Positions 62,166 through 64,000 of a stretch of DNA of 64,000 nt are shown piece after piece; within the stretch, counting starts at the first letter, position 1; each line of letters starts with the position of its first letter. Source of the DNA: Streptomyces olivoverticillatus (GTDB taxonomy: Bacteria; Actinomycetota; Actinomycetes; Streptomycetales; Streptomycetaceae); NCBI RefSeq assembly GCF_014203555.1, contig NZ_JACHJH010000003.1, forward strand, positions 394,899 to 458,898, in the 5' to 3' direction. The position numbers and the translations under genes were made by a program. The notes beneath the pieces were generated by a model. It had not been told where the DNA came from. It was given only the letters and a program-made list of their open reading frames with translations, and made no database searches.

Positions 62166-62873
62166 GTGCACAACCCCACCACCGACGACTCCGGGTATGC
62201 GTGGCCGACTTGTTCGGCCTGCGGGCGCGAACTCTGGCACACCGAACTCGGCAGACAGGCCTGTCGGCCGTGCGAGAGCCGGACGGCCACCCGCCTCGCT
62301 GAGCTCCCCGCATTGTTCGCTCAGCTGAACACCACAGCATCCTTGATGCGGGGGGCCCGGCGGCCCGGCGCCGCGACTTCCGGATCTCGTGTTCCTCCGA
62401 TCCCGCCCCGCCTCGAGGTGCTTTCCCTCGTCGCGGCCGGCGGGGTCGCGACCCGGCTCCGGGACATCGAGGACGCCTGGCGAGCCGAGCTCCAGTGGGC
62501 TATCGCACCCTGGCGCGGAAGCCCGACGGAGGCGGTACCCGGCCACGTGGCATTCCTGCTCAACAACCTGCCCTGGGCTGCCGACGGCTACGAGTCCGTC
62601 GACCAGGACGTCGAGGACATCCGCCGCCTCCACGCCGAATGCACCGCCGCCCTGCCCGGCGACCGGAAACCCGGGCACGTCCACGTCGGGCTCTGCCCAG
62701 CCGTCCTTGACGACCGGCCGTGCTGTGCTCAGCTCACGGCGTCCGCGGCCAGCCACCGCATCCGCTGCGGCAGCTGCGGCACCGAATGGGTCGGCATGGA
62801 TGCCTGGCGCGGTCTGCGACGAGCACAGGAGGGCACCGCCTCCCCGGTCAGGTCTACTGCTGCCATCGGCTAG
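62166..62873 (+). CDS. Zinc-ribbon protein of Streptomyces mobile elements
   Basis: A 235-residue protein from GTG 62166 (GAGGAG 6 bp upstream). It has N-terminal CSACGRELWHTELGRQACRPC (four Cys), a central helical part and a C-terminal CGSCGTEWVGMDAWRGL ribbon. It resembles hypothetical proteins repeatedly found on Streptomyces integrative elements. A longer start at 62103 is possible but less likely. Confidence 0.6.
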   Translation: MHNPTTDDSGYAWPTCSACGRELWHTELGRQACRPCESRTATRLAELPALFAQLNTTASLMRGARRPGAATSGSRVPPIPPRLEVLSLVAAGGVATRLRDIEDAWRAELQWAIAPWRGSPTEAVPGHVAFLLNNLPWAADGYESVDQDVEDIRRLHAECTAALPGDRKPGHVHVGLCPAVLDDRPCCAQLTASAASHRIRCGSCGTEWVGMDAWRGLRRAQEGTASPVRSTAAIG

Positions 62874-62893
62874 GCCGAACACGCCGAGCAGTA

Positions 62894-63373
62894 CTAGGAA
62901 TTCAGACTGTTGGCCAGGATGCAGTCGATCCGTGTCATCTCGCGCCGAGTCGCGTGGAGGACTCCGTCGTCAAGGCCGTGCTGGCGGAGCCAGTCATTCA
63001 CCTCGCTCCAGAGCCAGGCATGCGCCCGGCCCACGGTGCCTTCCGGCCGGGGAAAGGGCTCTTTGTCGGCGAGGCGTGAGCCAGTTGCCCACTGATGAAC
63101 GTTCTGACGTGAGCGGTCTGTTCGCTCGGCGATCTCCTGCACTCCGACCAGATCGCGGTCCAGTCGCAGCAGTCGCAGGCCGGGAACCAGGTCGCGAGCG
63201 ATGCAGGCCACGGAGAGCGCGGCTTCGACAGCGTTGTCCCCATGGGAAGAGATACCGAGGAGGCTTTGACCGCCGGCCCGGGAGAGGATGGCATCCAGCT
63301 CATCTGGAAGGCGGTCGACTGCTGTGTCGTCGACAGTCGCTCCGTCCACGACGAACGTGAACTCATACTCCAT
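62894..63373 (-). CDS. HTH DNA-binding protein
   Basis: A 159-residue protein with a beta-rich N-terminal half (MEYEFTFVVDGATVD, resembling small sensory domains) and a C-terminal HTH (VGVQEIAERTDRSRQNVHQW). It is convergent with the zinc-ribbon gene and divergent from a small HTH gene, so it is a likely regulator of the next block. Confidence 0.65.
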   Translation of the reverse strand: MEYEFTFVVDGATVDDTAVDRLPDELDAILSRAGGQSLLGISSHGDNAVEAALSVACIARDLVPGLRLLRLDRDLVGVQEIAERTDRSRQNVHQWATGSRLADKEPFPRPEGTVGRAHAWLWSEVNDWLRQHGLDDGVLHATRREMTRIDCILANSLNS

Positions 63374-63510
63374 ATGAATCCTCTGTGTTGGCGGTCGGAG
63401 TGCCCTGATCTGTCAGTATCCGTCAACGAGCTGAGGAGGTTGTCAAGTCGTCAACTGAAATGTAATCTATCGATTTGATGCTGGAACACGCATCGCAAGA
63501 GCACTCCTTG

Positions 63511-63543
63511 GCCTCCACCGTGACAGTACCGGTGGAGGCTTTT
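63511..63543 (+). terminator. Intrinsic terminator-like hairpin
   Basis: GCCTCCACCG and CGGTGGAGGC with a short loop, then TTTT. It lies in the divergent region just before the gene at 63563, so it may act as an attenuator or stop read-through from the left. Confidence 0.65.
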
Positions 63544-63562
63544 GCGTACCCGGGGAGGTCGC

Positions 63563-63811
63563 ATGGTCGCCCACCCCAACCCTGACGGCTTCGATGTCTA
63601 CGCCGCTCAGATTGAGCGGCAGGACCAGCTCGGCGACATCTGGGAAGCCGCGCGGGCAGCCGGAGTGAAACCCGGCACGATCCGGGTCTGGGTCACCCGC
63701 AAGAAGATCGAACCCATACTGCGCGGCGAAGCAGGCGACCAGTTCCACCTGCCCACCGTGATCGAAGCCAGCAAATCCCCCGCAGGCAGGCCAAAGAAAA
63801 CCGCCGCCTGA
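63563..63811 (+). CDS. Small HTH/excisionase-like protein
   Basis: An 82-residue protein from ATG 63563 with GGGGAGG upstream. The segment GDIWEAARAAGVKPGTIRVW followed by VTRKKIEPILRGEAGDQFHL resembles AlpA/MerR-type winged helices, with a basic tail GRPKKTAA. Such proteins regulate or assist excision and replication. Inverted repeats at about 63815-63861 and 63930-63965 follow. Confidence 0.65.
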   Translation: MVAHPNPDGFDVYAAQIERQDQLGDIWEAARAAGVKPGTIRVWVTRKKIEPILRGEAGDQFHLPTVIEASKSPAGRPKKTAA

Positions 63812-63994
63812 TCTCCTCGCGGGCTGGTCGAGCACCATGGCGGCAGCTCCCGCCCGCGAGGATCAATGCCTGCCAGTGGGGGCAGGCCGGGACACACGCC
63901 TCGATGACCCCCGTCGGCGCGCATCCCACGGTCCGCCCGGTCGCGGTAATGCGGCCGGGCGGACCACCCAAAGGACCAGAAGGCAGGAGACGAC

Positions 63995-64000
63995 GTGCCT
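63995..64000 (+). CDS. Start of a gene cut by the right edge
   Basis: A GTG preceded by GGCAGGAGA at suitable distance suggests a gene beginning 6 bp before the window ends. Nothing can be said about its product. Confidence 0.3.

Larger units (their letters stand above)
21946..64000. mobile_element. Integrative conjugative element with phage-like replication region (left end and body)
   Basis: The element begins between the MerR gene and the integrase stop, within 21861-21994. It runs past the right edge, so its length and attR are unknown. An inverted pair GATCACC (21946-21952) / GGTGATC (21967-21973) lies next to the integrase and could belong to the attachment site. The content is integrase, phage-like control, recombination and DnaB replication genes, then a plasmid-type TraA/TraB transfer region. 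No phage structural genes were found. Overlapping starts and stops link most small genes from 24.4 to 41.5 kb. Confidence 0.85.

Noticed and set aside
21995..64000. Reading the element as an ordinary complete prophage
   Set aside because: No terminase, portal, capsid, tail or lysis genes were recognisable, while TraB and DUF2637 transfer genes are present.

Overview
The window is high-GC actinobacterial DNA and almost certainly from a Streptomyces chromosome. The evidence is strong third-position GC bias, many GTG starts, a geosmin synthase, secreted streptogrisin-like and papain-like proteases, a WhiB protein and characteristic Streptomyces hypothetical families. It divides into two parts. 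Bases 1 to about 21.9 kb are ordinary chromosome. From about 21.9 kb to the right edge lies one large integrated mobile element whose right end is not in the window.

Chromosomal part. (1) 1-1760: the 3' end of a DUF692/MNIO-type iron oxidase gene, a small SCO6045-like partner and a TIGR04222-type membrane protein with a Cys/Ser/Gly-only tail. This is a candidate protein-modification operon. (2) 1766-5104: a phosphotriesterase-family hydrolase and the bifunctional geosmin synthase GeoA, both leftward. (3) 5.5-11.9 kb: a secreted S1 protease, a 1092-residue STAND NTPase with TPR repeats, a lytic-transglycosylase-like lipoprotein, a GlsB/YeaQ membrane protein and a small secreted chagasin-like protein. 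(4) 12-14.5 kb: a TetR regulator and a CocE/NonD hydrolase, divergent across a 33-bp operator palindrome. (5) 14.9-16.6 kb: a secreted papain-like protease and its membrane-anchored partner. (6) 16.7-20.9 kb: a translationally coupled trio (ABM-domain membrane protein, bicovalent FAD oxidoreductase, GT-B glycosyltransferase resembling cytosylglucuronate synthases), divergent from a zinc nucleoside deaminase. This may be a small biosynthetic locus. (7) A MerR regulator abuts the element.

Mobile element. A tyrosine integrase sits at the left end next to an XRE / small-HTH genetic switch with overlapping operators and a leaderless promoter. From 24.4 to 41.5 kb there is a phage-like early region of small overlapping genes. 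It includes HNH and endonuclease VII genes, a RecE-like nuclease with a Sak4-like RecA-fold ATPase, WhiB, a C5 cytosine methyltransferase preceded by a remnant of another, a lambda-O-like initiator gene containing an origin-like repeat cluster, DnaB helicase, a sigma-like protein, a tRNA reading UUA (tRNA-Leu-like, as bldA) and an N4/N6 methyltransferase. From 42 to 49.7 kb there is an accessory island. It holds broken genes (an HNH remnant, an amber-interrupted ORF, a half threonine dehydratase) and a possible nucleotide-signalling defence group: SLATT/DUF4231 two-TM protein, YspA-type SLOG protein and HD phosphohydrolase, with a phosphotransferase and a phosphodiester glycosidase nearby. From 50 kb the content becomes that of Streptomyces conjugative plasmids/AICEs: a KorSA-like GntR regulator with its operators, small Spd-like membrane proteins, a Pycsar-effector-like protein, a DUF2637/SpdB-like protein, TraA-like and TraB (FtsK/SpoIIIE translocase).

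No terminase, portal, capsid or tail gene was found, and no RepSA or Prim-Pol replication gene. The element therefore looks like a conjugative element that replicates with a phage-type O/DnaB module. Its most striking non-coding signals are two families of 7-bp repeats around traB: 14 copies of TGAGACC (both orientations) inside the DUF2637 gene, and 12 copies of TGACACC before traA and flanking traB. They are candidate TraB recognition (clt/TRS-like) or regulatory sites.
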